Shown here one piece after another: positions 1 through 7,942 of a stretch of DNA of 53,240 nucleotides. The position numbers and the translations under genes were made by a program. Position 1 is the first letter of the stretch. The number at the start of each line of letters is the position of its first letter. Under the pieces are notes generated by a model. It saw only the letters and a program-made list of their open reading frames with translations. It was not told the DNA's origin and made no database searches. Source of the stretch: Chryseobacterium arachidis (GTDB lineage Bacteria > Bacteroidota > Bacteroidia > Flavobacteriales > Weeksellaceae). The DNA lies in contig NZ_FQUT01000022.1 in NCBI RefSeq assembly GCF_900129245.1, forward strand, positions 1-53,240. Direction: 5' to 3'.

Positions 1-130
1 TTTGAGGAAGTTTGTCATTATATCTTTTTTACTGAATATCAGCCGCTGTACTATATTTTGTGATCTGCATTTGAATAAGAAAGAAGTACTTTATTGATAT
101 TTCTAATTAAAATCTGCTGCAGTAGCACAG

Positions 131-298
131 TTAATTAACTGTCTTACCAATTGCGGTACTCCCCGCATCAATAGAAATAACATCGTTCAGGGTAATATTT
201 ACGGTTATTGTTGCGGCAGTACTCTGCGCCTGAACATTGTTGATTCCTGATATAATGGCTCCGATAGTTAAGACTGCGATGGCGACCTGTTTTATCAT
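131..298 (-). pseudogene. Truncated tandem copy of the secreted protein at 692-1237
   Basis: A 55-residue reading frame that repeats the signal peptide and first mature strand of the intact gene at 692-1237 (shared stretch NVQAQ, then VNITLNDVISIDAGSTAIG) and then meets an in-frame TAA. DNA similarity continues past the stop for about 35 bases (the TACTGCAGCAGA stretch) but in a shifted frame, so this is a broken duplicate, not a short gene. The 120 bases upstream are also shared with the intact copy, including the -7 element and palindrome. The rest of the gene is missing before position 1 or was deleted. Confidence 0.8.
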
Positions 299-351
299 GA
301 TTGTATTATTTACTTTTTATTCTTTTATTTAGTTGTCCTCTTCTGACATTA

Positions 352-422
352 CAAATCTACAGCGGCGGTAAAAGTTTCTTTGTAGTGTAAAATGTAAGTT
401 CATGTAGTAAAATAACTACACG
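352..422 (-). promoter_or_regulatory. Duplicated promoter and palindrome of the truncated copy
   Basis: On the minus strand TAGATTTG (352-359) fits the Bacteroidota -7 consensus TAnnTTTG about 55 bases before the start codon at 298. Further upstream lies an imperfect inverted repeat (401-422) with arms CATGTAGT and ACTACACG. Both are near copies of elements upstream of the intact gene. No clear -33 element is visible. Confidence 0.5.
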
Positions 423-440
423 TACCGGTTAATAGAAAAG

Positions 441-467
441 CCCCCAAAACTTGCTAAGTTTTGAGGG
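441..467 (-). terminator. Rho-independent terminator of a lost tandem copy
   Basis: A stem (CCCTCAAAACTT paired with AAGTTTTGGGGG on the minus strand, 3-base loop) is followed by TTTTCT. It lies just downstream of the C-terminal relic at 493-525, so it was probably that copy's terminator. Confidence 0.7.
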
Positions 468-492
468 TCTATATAAACTGCTGTTATTTCTA

Positions 493-525
493 TTATAAAG
501 CTGTCGTAATATAAATTACCGTTTG
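493..525 (-). pseudogene. C-terminal relic of a further tandem copy
   Basis: Minus-strand translation gives QTVIYITTAL followed by a stop, matching the last ten residues of the intact protein (QTVTYTATAL). Upstream coding sequence is absent. A second such tail, YITIAL plus stop, sits at 1425-1445. Together they show that the locus was once an array of at least three copies with a unit of roughly 0.93 kb. Confidence 0.65.
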
Positions 526-630
526 CTTATAATTTGTTTTAAGGTTTTACAAAAAATATTTATGGGTTGATAAATTTGCTACCATCTTTTTGAATTTTCT
601 CCATAGCGGAATCAGTACAAACAAAATCAA

Positions 631-650
631 AGGCCTCCTGCAGGAAGCCT
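631..650 (-). terminator. Terminator of the secreted-protein gene
   Basis: Stem AGGC-TCC / GGA-GCCT around TGCA, followed on the minus strand by TTTGATTTTG. It lies 40 bases after the stop codon of the gene at 692-1237. Confidence 0.65.
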
Positions 651-691
651 TCGAAACACCAAATCACAAAATATTAATATGAAAAATTTAT

Positions 692-1237
692 TTATAAAGC
701 TGTTGCTGTATAAGTTACTGTTTGAGTATACGTTCCGGCCGGTTTACCTAAGATATCAGAAGATGACGATTTTGACGCTGGAATCATGTAGTCCAAATTC
801 AGTGTTAAGGCACTTCCAAGCGGAGCATTTGATACCAAAGTCTGATCTGTTGCAGATAAAACAACAGCGCTTTTTGTTCCTCCCATGGTTCCTGAAGCTG
901 TAGCTGCCTTGATGGTCAATACATTGACAGGGATCAGGTTGGTTCCATTCATGAAATTTGCGCCTCCTGCTTTTACTTTTACATTAAAGTTTTTTGTTGA
1001 AGTCACTTTTAAAGAGTTGGCTTTAGTAACCGTTTGATCAGAATTATAGTCTGCTGCAGTAACATAGTTGAAGTCAACCGTATTCCCGATTGCAGTACTT
1101 CCCGCATCGATGGAAATTACATCATTAAGGGTAATATTTACCGTTGTTGTTGCGGTAGTATTCTGAGCCTGAACATTGCTGGTTCCTAATATGATGGTTC
1201 CGATAGTTAAGACTGCGATGGCGATTTGTTTTATCAT
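692..1237 (-). CDS. Secreted beta-rich protein, fimbrial/DUF4402-like
   Basis: A 181-residue protein with a clear Sec signal peptide (MIKQIAIAVLTIGTIILGTS, cleavage likely after VQA at about residue 24). The mature part is rich in Thr, Ser, Val and Ala, contains no cysteine, and is predicted to be almost all beta strand. The C-terminus GTYTQTVTYTATAL resembles the final donor strand of spore-coat-U/DUF4402-type and usher-pilus subunits. That family assignment is by pattern only. No chaperone or usher gene is nearby. The gene stands alone between decayed duplicates of itself, with its own promoter and terminator. A role as a surface or pilus-like subunit is an inference. The start is the only ATG preceding the signal peptide. 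Confidence 0.75.
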   Translation of the reverse strand: MIKQIAIAVLTIGTIILGTSNVQAQNTTATTTVNITLNDVISIDAGSTAIGNTVDFNYVTAADYNSDQTVTKANSLKVTSTKNFNVKVKAGGANFMNGTNLIPVNVLTIKAATASGTMGGTKSAVVLSATDQTLVSNAPLGSALTLNLDYMIPASKSSSSDILGKPAGTYTQTVTYTATAL

Positions 1238-1289
1238 GATCGTATTATTTTATTTTTTGTTCTTGATTAATTGTCCTCTTTTGACATTA

Positions 1290-1360
1290 CAAATCTACAG
1301 CGGTGAAAAAAGTTTCTTTGTAGTGGAACATGGAAGTTCATGTAGTAAAATAACTACATG
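1290..1360 (-). promoter_or_regulatory. Promoter and perfect 8-bp palindrome upstream of the secreted-protein gene
   Basis: Minus-strand TAGATTTG (1290-1297) matches TAnnTTTG about 53 bases from the start codon. Upstream at 1339-1360 is a perfect inverted repeat, CATGTAGT-6 bases-ACTACATG, placed where an activator would bind. The same arrangement precedes the truncated copy. The binding protein is unknown; a LytTR-type regulator is one possibility. Confidence 0.55.
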
Positions 1361-1424
1361 GATTAGTTAATAGAAAATCCTTCAATACCTCTAAGGGTTG
1401 AGGTCGTATATAAATTGCTGTTAT

Positions 1425-1445
1425 TTATAAGGCTATCGTAATATA
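1425..1445 (-). pseudogene. Second C-terminal relic of the tandem array
   Basis: Minus-strand translation YITIAL followed by a stop matches the tail of the secreted protein (YTATAL). It sits about 930 bases from the equivalent tail at 493-525, the same distance that separates the two N-terminal copies. It marks the right edge of the old tandem array. Confidence 0.45.
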
Positions 1446-1463
1446 AAAATGTTCTGGTCATAT

Positions 1464-1570
1464 TTATTGCCTAATAAGACCTGCAAACCAAACAAAGGCT
1501 AAAACTAACAGTAATGCAGTAAAGGCAATACCTTGCTAATCTGATTCCTGTTTTCATTTTCTGGAGCCAT
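1464..1570 (-). pseudogene. Possible frameshifted small membrane-protein gene
   Basis: From an ATG at 1570 the frame reads MAPENENRNQISK and soon stops. Shifting frame by one base at about 1530 gives GIAFTALLLVLAFVWFAGLI followed by a stop, a convincing single membrane helix. The combined product would be about 35 residues. No family is recognised, and a chance frame is possible. Confidence 0.25.
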
Positions 1571-1780
1571 CCGACGGATAATTTGTCTATTGAAATGAAC
1601 TTTAAACCAACTGAAATTTAAAATTATTTCAATCGTGGCAATTTGAAATAGCTTTCACCATTAAGTTTGGTTTTCAATTGCTTAAATACTAAGTTTTAAT
1701 TGTTAATTTCACAAATAGGGAAATGGCTCTTTTAAATTTTAAATGGAGTTATTTTTTGATTTCCTAACTTAACAAATCTA

Positions 1781-1945
1781 TATGATAGTCGATATAAAGC
1801 TTATTTTACTAAAAAACAACTGTATTATCACGATGCGATGCTCAGAAATCAATTGAATTTTAATCCAACTGATAATGCGAAAGAAAAATTAAGAAAAACC
1901 GACTGAAAATATCGTGAATTGATTGATTCAAATATAAGATAACTT
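1781..1945 (+). pseudogene. Decayed coding relic of unknown family
   Basis: The plus-strand frame starting at 1781 reads as charged, helix-like protein (for example YHDAMLRNQLNFNPTDNAKE) with two in-frame stops, TGA at about 1904 and TAA at about 1940. No start codon or family is recognised. The stretch between 1446 and 1984 otherwise holds no gene that I can support. Confidence 0.25.
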
Positions 1946-1983
1946 AGAAAACTGAAAGAATGTCTGATAATAAATTTCCTAAT

Positions 1984-2047
1984 TCTGACATTTTTTCACT
2001 CAAATCTGACATTTTTTTCCAACACTTGTTTTGGTATATTGTTTGTA
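1984..2047 (+). promoter_or_regulatory. Sigma-54-like promoter with two upstream direct repeats
   Basis: TTGGTATATTGTTTGTA (2031-2047) has GG and G at the -24/-13 spacing of RpoN promoters (11 bases between the second G and the downstream G); the -12 base is T instead of C. Two identical copies of TCTGACATTTTTT start at 1984 and 2005, exactly 21 bases apart (two helical turns), and are plausible activator sites. The predicted 5' leader of the heat-shock gene would be about 45 bases. Confidence 0.45.
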
Positions 2048-2102
2048 AATTTTCAAAATGTGATCATTTAATTTATTGTTTAACATTAAAAAAACGTTTG
2101 TT

Positions 2103-2558
2103 ATGTCAATCGAAAAAAGAAACAATGGCAATTTGCTCCCTGCAAATCCACGTACACTGTTCGATGATTTTTTCAGTCGCGAACTTTTTAATTGGGGCAA
2201 CAATAATTATTCTTCCACTCGTACCACTCTCCCATCAGTAAACATCATGGAGAATCCTGAAAATTTTGTGGTGGAAGTCGCCGCACCGGGTATGGAAAAA
2301 CAAGATTTCCAGATAAGCCTGGAAGGTAACCTGCTAACGATCTCGTCTTCAAAGAAAAATCATACCGAAGACCAGAATGACAACTACACCCGCAGAGAAT
2401 TTAGCTATCAGGCCTTTCAGCGAAGTTTTGAGCTGGCAAGAGATGTGGTGGATGAAGAGCATATACAGGCCAAATACGAAAACGGAGTCTTGAAGCTTAT
2501 AATTCCTAAAAAGGAAGAAGCCAAAAAACGTCCTCCTAAGCTGATCGAAATTCAATAA
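2103..2558 (+). CDS. Small heat-shock protein, Hsp20/alpha-crystallin family
   Basis: An ATP-independent holdase chaperone that binds unfolding proteins in the cytoplasm and hands them to DnaK/ClpB. The 151-residue protein has a short variable N-terminus and an alpha-crystallin domain at about 44-136, including the edge-strand motif GVLKLIIPK (128-136) typical of the family, and a C-terminal tail ending PPKLIEIQ whose I/L-x-I is the oligomerisation motif. The start at 2103 (MSIEKRN) is chosen over an in-frame ATG nine codons upstream because it begins at the normal family position. It is a single-gene unit with its own terminator, preceded by a sigma-54-like promoter. Confidence 0.93.
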   Translation: MSIEKRNNGNLLPANPRTLFDDFFSRELFNWGNNNYSSTRTTLPSVNIMENPENFVVEVAAPGMEKQDFQISLEGNLLTISSSKKNHTEDQNDNYTRREFSYQAFQRSFELARDVVDEEHIQAKYENGVLKLIIPKKEEAKKRPPKLIEIQ

Positions 2559-2579
2559 TACAACAGACAGTTATTATCA

Positions 2580-2604
2580 TTGGTTTTCCTTTTTGGAAAA
2601 CCAA
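2580..2604 (+). terminator. Terminator after the Hsp20 gene
   Basis: A perfect 10-bp stem (TTGGTTTTCC / GGAAAACCAA) with a five-T loop, followed by TTTTAT. It lies 21 bases after the stop codon. Confidence 0.85.
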
Positions 2605-2659
2605 TTTTATATAGTAAAAGGTAAAATTAATTCATTATCAACTTTAATGGTAAAATGTT

Positions 2660-3826
2660 ATGAATGGATTACTTTGGGCCATATGTTTATTGTGCCTTAC
2701 TACCATGGGCATTATGCTCCTTTTGAAGAAACTGCACCAGCCTTATCTTATTGCGTATATCATTGCAGGTATAGTATTAGGGCCGTACGTCTTGGGGATC
2801 TTTACAAAACCGGATGAAATAGAAGTTATTGGTGAGTTCGGAATTCTTTTTCTGATGTTCTTTTTAGGAATGGAGATTAACGTACCGAACAACACGAGTT
2901 TGCTTATAAAACCTATTATTGCGCAGAGTATGAAAATACTTTTAAGTTTTATCTGTGCCCTCGCCATAGGTTATACAGCCGATTTTTCTCTGAATGATAT
3001 ACTTCTTATCACCATACTTTTCATATTTAATAGTACTGCTGTGGTGAGTGAGTTTTTGAAGAAACATAATACTTTAAAAACAATGTTCGGAATAATGATT
3101 CTTAATATGCTGATATTCCAGGACCTGCTTCTTGCCCCGGCGCTAACCCTACTGAAAGTCCAGGGTCAGGAAAGTTTTGATGTTCTTAACATCATAATAC
3201 CTGTATTGGTCTGTATTGCTATTTTTCTACTTTTGAAAAGGATTAGAAATATACAGGAGATTAAGTTCCCTGTTGTTTCAAATTTTGTTGAAAATGATCA
3301 CGATCTTCAGGTATTTTTAGGGTTGCTCATCTGTCTTGGGTTTGGATTACTTGCTGAAACTTCGGGTTTAAGCGGAGCACTTGGAAGTTTTATGGCCGGA
3401 GTTGTGGTGGGAAGGGTAAAATCCTTTAACTGGCTCGAGCATTCGCTACTGCCTTTTAAAGTATTTTTCACTACTCTTTTTTTTGTTTCCATAGGACTCC
3501 GCCTGGATCTTTCATACCTGTTCTCTAATTTCAAAATGGTTTTGCTGGGCACTTTTTTTGTGCTGGCAAGCAATAGTGTAATGTCCGCCCTTATTTTCCG
3601 AGTACTAAAATATAACTGGAAGGATAGCTGGTACGGCGGCGCCCTGCTATCACAAACAGGGGAATTCGGTATACTGGCACTATCTGTTGCCTATAAAACC
3701 GGAATCATTGAATATTCCTTATACAAGACAGGACTTGGAATTACCTGTCTGTCTCTGTTATTCTCCACAATCTGGATTTCGATGCTGAAAGGAATTATAA
3801 TCTCTCCCAAAAAACGAGATATTTGA
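2660..3826 (+). CDS. Kef-type cation:proton antiporter (CPA2 family)
   Basis: An inner-membrane antiporter that exchanges Na+ or K+ for protons. The 388-residue protein has about 11-12 hydrophobic helices and the CPA2 hallmarks: HQPYLIAYIIAGIVLGPYVL near the N-terminus, a LFLMFFLGMEI helix, and the later stretches ETSGLSGALGSFMAGVV and SIGLRLDL. It lacks the cytoplasmic TrkA-N/RCK domain of full KefB/KefC, so it is the short membrane-only form. It follows the Hsp20 terminator and is not obviously in an operon. Ion specificity cannot be read from the sequence. Confidence 0.88.
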   Translation: MNGLLWAICLLCLTTMGIMLLLKKLHQPYLIAYIIAGIVLGPYVLGIFTKPDEIEVIGEFGILFLMFFLGMEINVPNNTSLLIKPIIAQSMKILLSFICALAIGYTADFSLNDILLITILFIFNSTAVVSEFLKKHNTLKTMFGIMILNMLIFQDLLLAPALTLLKVQGQESFDVLNIIIPVLVCIAIFLLLKRIRNIQEIKFPVVSNFVENDHDLQVFLGLLICLGFGLLAETSGLSGALGSFMAGVVVGRVKSFNWLEHSLLPFKVFFTTLFFVSIGLRLDLSYLFSNFKMVLLGTFFVLASNSVMSALIFRVLKYNWKDSWYGGALLSQTGEFGILALSVAYKTGIIEYSLYKTGLGITCLSLLFSTIWISMLKGIIISPKKRDI

Positions 3827-3859
3827 AAATATATTTTGTTTAATTTGAAAGACTATATA

Positions 3860-3927
3860 AAAAGTAAAATTTCAGAATTTCAGATTATTAAGATTTTATC
3901 TGAACAAAATAAAGCCTTATTCAGATG
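3860..3927 (+). pseudogene. Possible IS3 OrfA N-terminal relic
   Basis: The frame reads KSKISEFQIIKILSEQNKA and then a stop, resembling the first helix of IS3-family OrfA proteins (K-F-S-E-x-Q-I-I-K). No further transposase is legible in 3928-4234, which otherwise contains no supportable gene. Weak evidence. Confidence 0.3.
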
Positions 3928-4234
3928 ATTGACATGAACAGATAATTTCTCTGCAAAATCCGATGATGAACGCAAGCACAATGTTCCGACATCTTCAGCA
4001 GGGAGCTGATGCTATTGAAACCCGTTGTGCATTTTGCAAAATTTTGGTATTAGATCCGTCAGTTCAAGTGTTTTTCGTAACAAAGTGAAGAAAGAATGTA
4101 TCGGGAACAAATTGATCTTCAAAATTACAAACTTCTCAATACGATTTTTTTCAAAAATCTACTCGAAGCGACGAAAAACAAATCAAAAAATGTGCAACGG
4201 GTTTATTGAATTATTATTTAGCACTTTTTATTCC

Positions 4235-5272
4235 TTATTTATACAAATCAGCCACAGCATTTAACATCGGAAAATTTTTCTGATGTGAATAAGGATAAAT
4301 TGGATCCACATCACTGACTTTATCTAACATTTTAATCTGTTCTAAAGTTAATGACCAGCCAACAGCTCCGAAGTTGGAGACCAACTGCTCCTCGTTTCTA
4401 GCTCCAATGATTACATTAGAAATTGTAGGACGCTGTAATAACCATCTGATGGCAATCTGCGCCGGCGTTTTACCCAGCTCTTCTGAAAGCTTTATCAACA
4501 CATCAACAATATCATACATTCTTTCTTTGTCTGTATCATTTAACTTTAATGGGCTGCCTCCTTCTGCAATTCTCCCATTTTCCGGTTGAATTTCACGGCG
4601 GTATTTGCCGCTAAGCAGACCACTGGACAGTGGGCTCCAAACCATCGTACCCATATTTTGATCAATACCCAGCGGCATCAGTTCCCACTCAAATTCCCTG
4701 TTCAACAACGAATAATAGACCTGATGGACAACATATTTGCTCCAGCTGTTCTTCTCCGAAACAGATAAAGATTTCATGAGATGCCAACCGGAAAAATTAG
4801 AACAGGCAATATAACGGACTTTACCACTCTGTATAAGCCTGTCTAAGGTTGAGAGGGTTTCCTCCACCGGCGTGTTCGCATCAAAACCATGCATATGGTA
4901 AACATCAATATAGTCCGTTCCCAGCCTTCTAAGACTCTCATCACAGGCTTTCATCAGGTGAACTGCGGACGAACCATAATCATTAACACCCTGACCCGTA
5001 GGAAAGGTAGCCTTCGTGGATAAGACAATATCTTTTCTTTTTGCTCCCAATGCTTTTCCTAAAATAGACTCTGCTAAACCATCAGAGTATACATTGGCCG
5101 TATCGAAAAGGTTAATGTCCTGATCAATACAAATGTCGACAAGTCTTTTAGCTTCATTATCCTGGGTATTTCCCCAAGCCTTAAAAAAATCATTACTGCC
5201 CCCGAAAGTTGCGGTTCCGAAGCTTAATTCAGAAACCTTAAGGCCTGTATTACCGAATCTTCTATATTCCAT
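4235..5272 (-). CDS. Aldo/keto reductase
   Basis: A cytoplasmic NADPH-dependent oxidoreductase reducing aldehydes or ketones. The 345-residue TIM barrel contains the full catalytic tetrad: D57 and Y62 (LFDTANVYSDG), K87 (STKATF) and H128 (YHMHGFD). The C-terminal nucleotide-binding stretch is NVIIGARNEEQL. N-terminal MEYRRFGNTGLKVSELSFGT is typical of the YajO/YghZ-like AKR branch. It is the last gene of a five-gene minus-strand operon running from the SDR at 7851, 13 bases after the preceding gene. Physiological substrate is unknown. Confidence 0.93.
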   Translation of the reverse strand: MEYRRFGNTGLKVSELSFGTATFGGSNDFFKAWGNTQDNEAKRLVDICIDQDINLFDTANVYSDGLAESILGKALGAKRKDIVLSTKATFPTGQGVNDYGSSAVHLMKACDESLRRLGTDYIDVYHMHGFDANTPVEETLSTLDRLIQSGKVRYIACSNFSGWHLMKSLSVSEKNSWSKYVVHQVYYSLLNREFEWELMPLGIDQNMGTMVWSPLSSGLLSGKYRREIQPENGRIAEGGSPLKLNDTDKERMYDIVDVLIKLSEELGKTPAQIAIRWLLQRPTISNVIIGARNEEQLVSNFGAVGWSLTLEQIKMLDKVSDVDPIYPYSHQKNFPMLNAVADLYK

Positions 5273-5285
5273 TTTATATTTTTTA

Positions 5286-5843
5286 TTAATGATTAACCTG
5301 ATCTAAAAACAAAAGCTTTGGCTGATCATTTTCGACTCTCCCTTTCAGGAATTCCAGAAATTTTTTAGTATGATCAGCATTAACATGATAATCAAATGAC
5401 TCCTGTGATTTAAATACTTCCAAAAAGACAATTTTTAATCCGTTTTCTTTATTAATGTTAAAAGAAAAGGTTTCGCATCCATCTTCTTTAAGCGTTGCCT
5501 GCCATACTTCTTTTGCTGCACCATAAAGTTCATCATGATATCCATCCAGTACATTGATTTCCGCAACGATCGTAACTTTTTCACCGTTCTCTTTTTCATC
5601 TTTACCGAAACAGGCAAGCAATCGGGTGTAATAGTCCGGAAATTCATTGATATGAGCCAGGGCGATTTTACCTGTCAAAACAGGATCGTTTCCCGTGACA
5701 TCAGTTGCCGGATCCTGAAAGCCATGTTCCAGTTCTATCTCTAAACCAATGATGAATTCTTGTAAATCTGTCTTAGTCCAATCAATACCGATCTGATCAC
5801 CGATAGCCTTAGCTTGTGATTCAGTAAAATGTTTTAAATCCAT
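5286..5843 (-). CDS. DUF5661 - antibiotic-biosynthesis-monooxygenase fusion protein
   Basis: A 185-residue two-domain protein. Residues 1-85 (GIDWTKTDLQEFIIGLEIEL, then LTGKIALAHINEFPDYYTRL) look like DUF5661, a small helical domain usually found alone. Residues about 88-180 look like an ABM/YgiN-type ferredoxin-like domain (VTIVAEINVLDGY, then FLEVFKSQESFDYHVNADHT), found in quinol monooxygenases and heme-degrading dimers. It lies 2 bases after the NTF2-like gene and 13 before the aldo/keto reductase, in a redox operon. A role in oxidising or sensing a small aromatic or quinone is inferred from context. The fusion seems genuine because no stop or start lies between the domains. Confidence 0.75.
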   Translation of the reverse strand: MDLKHFTESQAKAIGDQIGIDWTKTDLQEFIIGLEIELEHGFQDPATDVTGNDPVLTGKIALAHINEFPDYYTRLLACFGKDEKENGEKVTIVAEINVLDGYHDELYGAAKEVWQATLKEDGCETFSFNINKENGLKIVFLEVFKSQESFDYHVNADHTKKFLEFLKGRVENDQPKLLFLDQVNH

Positions 5844-5845
5844 AT

Positions 5846-6271
5846 TTATTCTATTGTGAAATTATTTTCTGAAACTTTTATAAATAACCTTTCCAATATT
5901 ATACTTGAAATACGCCAATTGCCATCTGTGAAAGTGTACTCTTCATGATAATAACCGTAACCTTCTTTAATAACAGAGTCATCAGTTACCACAACATCAT
6001 TCATAAACCATATCCCTATAGCACTGTTGTCACCTGTAATTACGATCTGAGGCATTGATCCTGTATGGGCTGTTTTTGTTTGTCTGTGCCTTGATTCAAA
6101 ATTATTCAAAAGATCCTTTTTCCCTTTAATATGGATGTTCCCCGGATCATAGTCAAATGTTACCTTATCGGTAAGGCAGTCAGCTAAAGCATTCCAATTT
6201 TTTTTATCCAGATGCTGAAAATATCTTGCTTTAAGATTCCTGATGTCCTCGATAGCTTCCAAATGATTCAT
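5846..6271 (-). CDS. NTF2-like / SnoaL-type protein
   Basis: A 141-residue cone-fold protein of the SnoaL_4 kind, beginning EAIEDIRNLKARYFQHLDKKNW, the usual first helices of the family. The pocket is used by relatives as isomerase, cyclase, dehydratase or simple ligand binder. It starts 2 bases after the upstream aldo/keto reductase stop and ends 2 bases before the DUF5661 fusion, so translation is probably coupled. Catalytic residues cannot be assigned; substrate is unknown. Confidence 0.82.
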   Translation of the reverse strand: MNHLEAIEDIRNLKARYFQHLDKKNWNALADCLTDKVTFDYDPGNIHIKGKKDLLNNFESRHRQTKTAHTGSMPQIVITGDNSAIGIWFMNDVVVTDDSVIKEGYGYYHEEYTFTDGNWRISSIILERLFIKVSENNFTIE

Positions 6272-6273
6272 TT

Positions 6274-7095
6274 CTAAATGCTTTTTAAATATTCAACAAT
6301 CTTATTTCTGGACACTTCGGTTAAAAGTTCTTCCGATCCTGCTTTAACATTTTCTAAAATATGCTGCTTACTGGTTGTAGCAGGAATCACGCACGTAACG
6401 GCCGGATGCGAAATAATATATTTAAGAATAAGACCAGCCCAGGAGGAACACTCTAAATCCGCTACCCACTCCGGCAGTGGTGAACGGGACAGATTTCTCA
6501 GTACGGAACCTTCTCCGAAAGGACGGTTGATGATCGTTGCAACACCACGATCTAAAGCTGTATCTAATAGTTTTTTTTCTGCATTCCTGTTGAACAGGGA
6601 ATAATTAAACTGGACAAAATCAATATCCTCACTTTTTATAAGTTCAACCAGCTGGTCATGCGAGCGGTCTGTATAATGGGTCAAACCTATATAACGTATT
6701 TTTCCTGCCTGCTTTAATTCTTTTAAAAAGGGCAGATGCGTTTTCCAATCTACCAGATTATGGATCTGCAGAAGATCAATTGTTTTTCTTTTCATTTTAA
6801 TAAATGAATCTTCTATCTGTTTTTCTCCTGCTTGTCTTCCTTCCGCCCAGACCTTTGTTGCGTAGAATAATTCCGAGCCATATCTTGATTGGTGAGTAAT
6901 ATCACCTATGGCCTCTTCTGCCTTTCCATACATTGGCGAAGAATCAATCAATCTCCCACCGTGTTCAGCCCAGGCAGAAACAATTTCACTTAGATTGATT
7001 ATATCTGAATCGTGCTTCGTATCGAAAGACTGCCAGGTCCCTAACCCTATGACAGGAAGCAGTTCCCCACTGGATGGTATCGTTTTGTAAATCAT
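6274..7095 (-). CDS. Aldo/keto reductase
   Basis: The second aldo/keto reductase of the operon, 273 residues and shorter than the one at 4235. The tetrad is present: D51 and Y56 (LIDSSPMYGKAE), K81 (ATKVW), H112 (LLQIHNL). The start MIYKTIPSSGELLPVIGLGT gives a normal N-terminus. It differs strongly from the other reductase, so this is not a recent tandem duplication. It lies 18 bases after the SDR gene. Substrate is unknown. Confidence 0.92.
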   Translation of the reverse strand: MIYKTIPSSGELLPVIGLGTWQSFDTKHDSDIINLSEIVSAWAEHGGRLIDSSPMYGKAEEAIGDITHQSRYGSELFYATKVWAEGRQAGEKQIEDSFIKMKRKTIDLLQIHNLVDWKTHLPFLKELKQAGKIRYIGLTHYTDRSHDQLVELIKSEDIDFVQFNYSLFNRNAEKKLLDTALDRGVATIINRPFGEGSVLRNLSRSPLPEWVADLECSSWAGLILKYIISHPAVTCVIPATTSKQHILENVKAGSEELLTEVSRNKIVEYLKSI

Positions 7096-7113
7096 AACAT
7101 CAACTTTATTTGA

Positions 7114-7851
7114 TCAGCTCATGTACCAGCCTCCGTTAACATTAAACGTCTGACCGGTAATGTAACCGTTATCCACCAAGAGAAGAACGACAGAGGCTAC
7201 TTCATCAGGTTGGCCAAAACGTTTTACAGGGATGAGATCCGGCGTTATTGACGGATTGTCTTTGATCATATCGGTTTCGATTAATGCGGGGGCTACAGCA
7301 TTAACGGTAACTCCGGATTCCGCAAGGAGTTTTGCATAAGAATGGGTCAGTCCGATCATCGCCGCCTTAGACGCGGCATAGTGAGGCCCGATCACACCGC
7401 CTGTCTGCGCAGCAATGGAAGAAATATTGATGATGCGCCCATACTTCTGTTTCTTCATATGAGGGATCACTGCCTGCGAGGTTAAAAATGCAGAGTTTAA
7501 GTTGATATTGACACAATTCTGAAAATCACTGAAAGTGATATCTTCCAGGGAAAACGTAGGATTAATTCCTGCATTGTTGACCAAAATATCGACATATCCA
7601 AGATCCTTAAATATCTTTGAAAACATTTCATTAACATCTGCTTCCAGAGAAACGTCTGCCTGCAATGCGACGGCATTACCGCCCATTTTCTTTATATGGT
7701 CAACAAGTTCTTCCGCAGAAGCGGCATTACTCTTATAATTGATGATGACGGTCGCTCCGGCAATGGCCAGATGAATGGCAATTTCCTTTCCCAATCCTCT
7801 GGAGGCACCGGTTACCAATGTAACTTTACCTGATAATTTTTTTGTACTCAT
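7114..7851 (-). CDS. Short-chain dehydrogenase/reductase, FabG-like
   Basis: A 245-residue NAD(P)-dependent oxidoreductase: TGASRGLG at 14-21, NNAG at 92-95, and the catalytic Ser144, Tyr158 and Lys162 (YAASK). The C-terminus ends YITGQTFNVNGGWYMS as in 3-oxoacyl reductase-like SDRs. The start at 7851 (MSTKKLSGK) is preferred to an ATG 21 codons upstream because the extra residues are not SDR-like and lie in the promoter region. It is the first gene of the operon down to 4235, transcribed in the same direction as the AraC regulator upstream. It is unlikely to be the housekeeping FabG because no fab genes are nearby. Confidence 0.92.
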   Translation of the reverse strand: MSTKKLSGKVTLVTGASRGLGKEIAIHLAIAGATVIINYKSNAASAEELVDHIKKMGGNAVALQADVSLEADVNEMFSKIFKDLGYVDILVNNAGINPTFSLEDITFSDFQNCVNINLNSAFLTSQAVIPHMKKQKYGRIINISSIAAQTGGVIGPHYAASKAAMIGLTHSYAKLLAESGVTVNAVAPALIETDMIKDNPSITPDLIPVKRFGQPDEVASVVLLLVDNGYITGQTFNVNGGWYMS

Positions 7852-7942
7852 AACAATTTTACCATTTCTATACATTAAATGCATAAGTTGTTTTATTATG
7901 ACAAAATTGATCAAAAATTAAGGTAAACCTTTAGGAGCATCG

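Noticed and set aside
1984..2017. Direct repeats as a possible CRISPR remnant
   Set aside because: There are only two 13-base copies with an 8-base gap, no spacers or cas genes, and they fit better as regulator sites.
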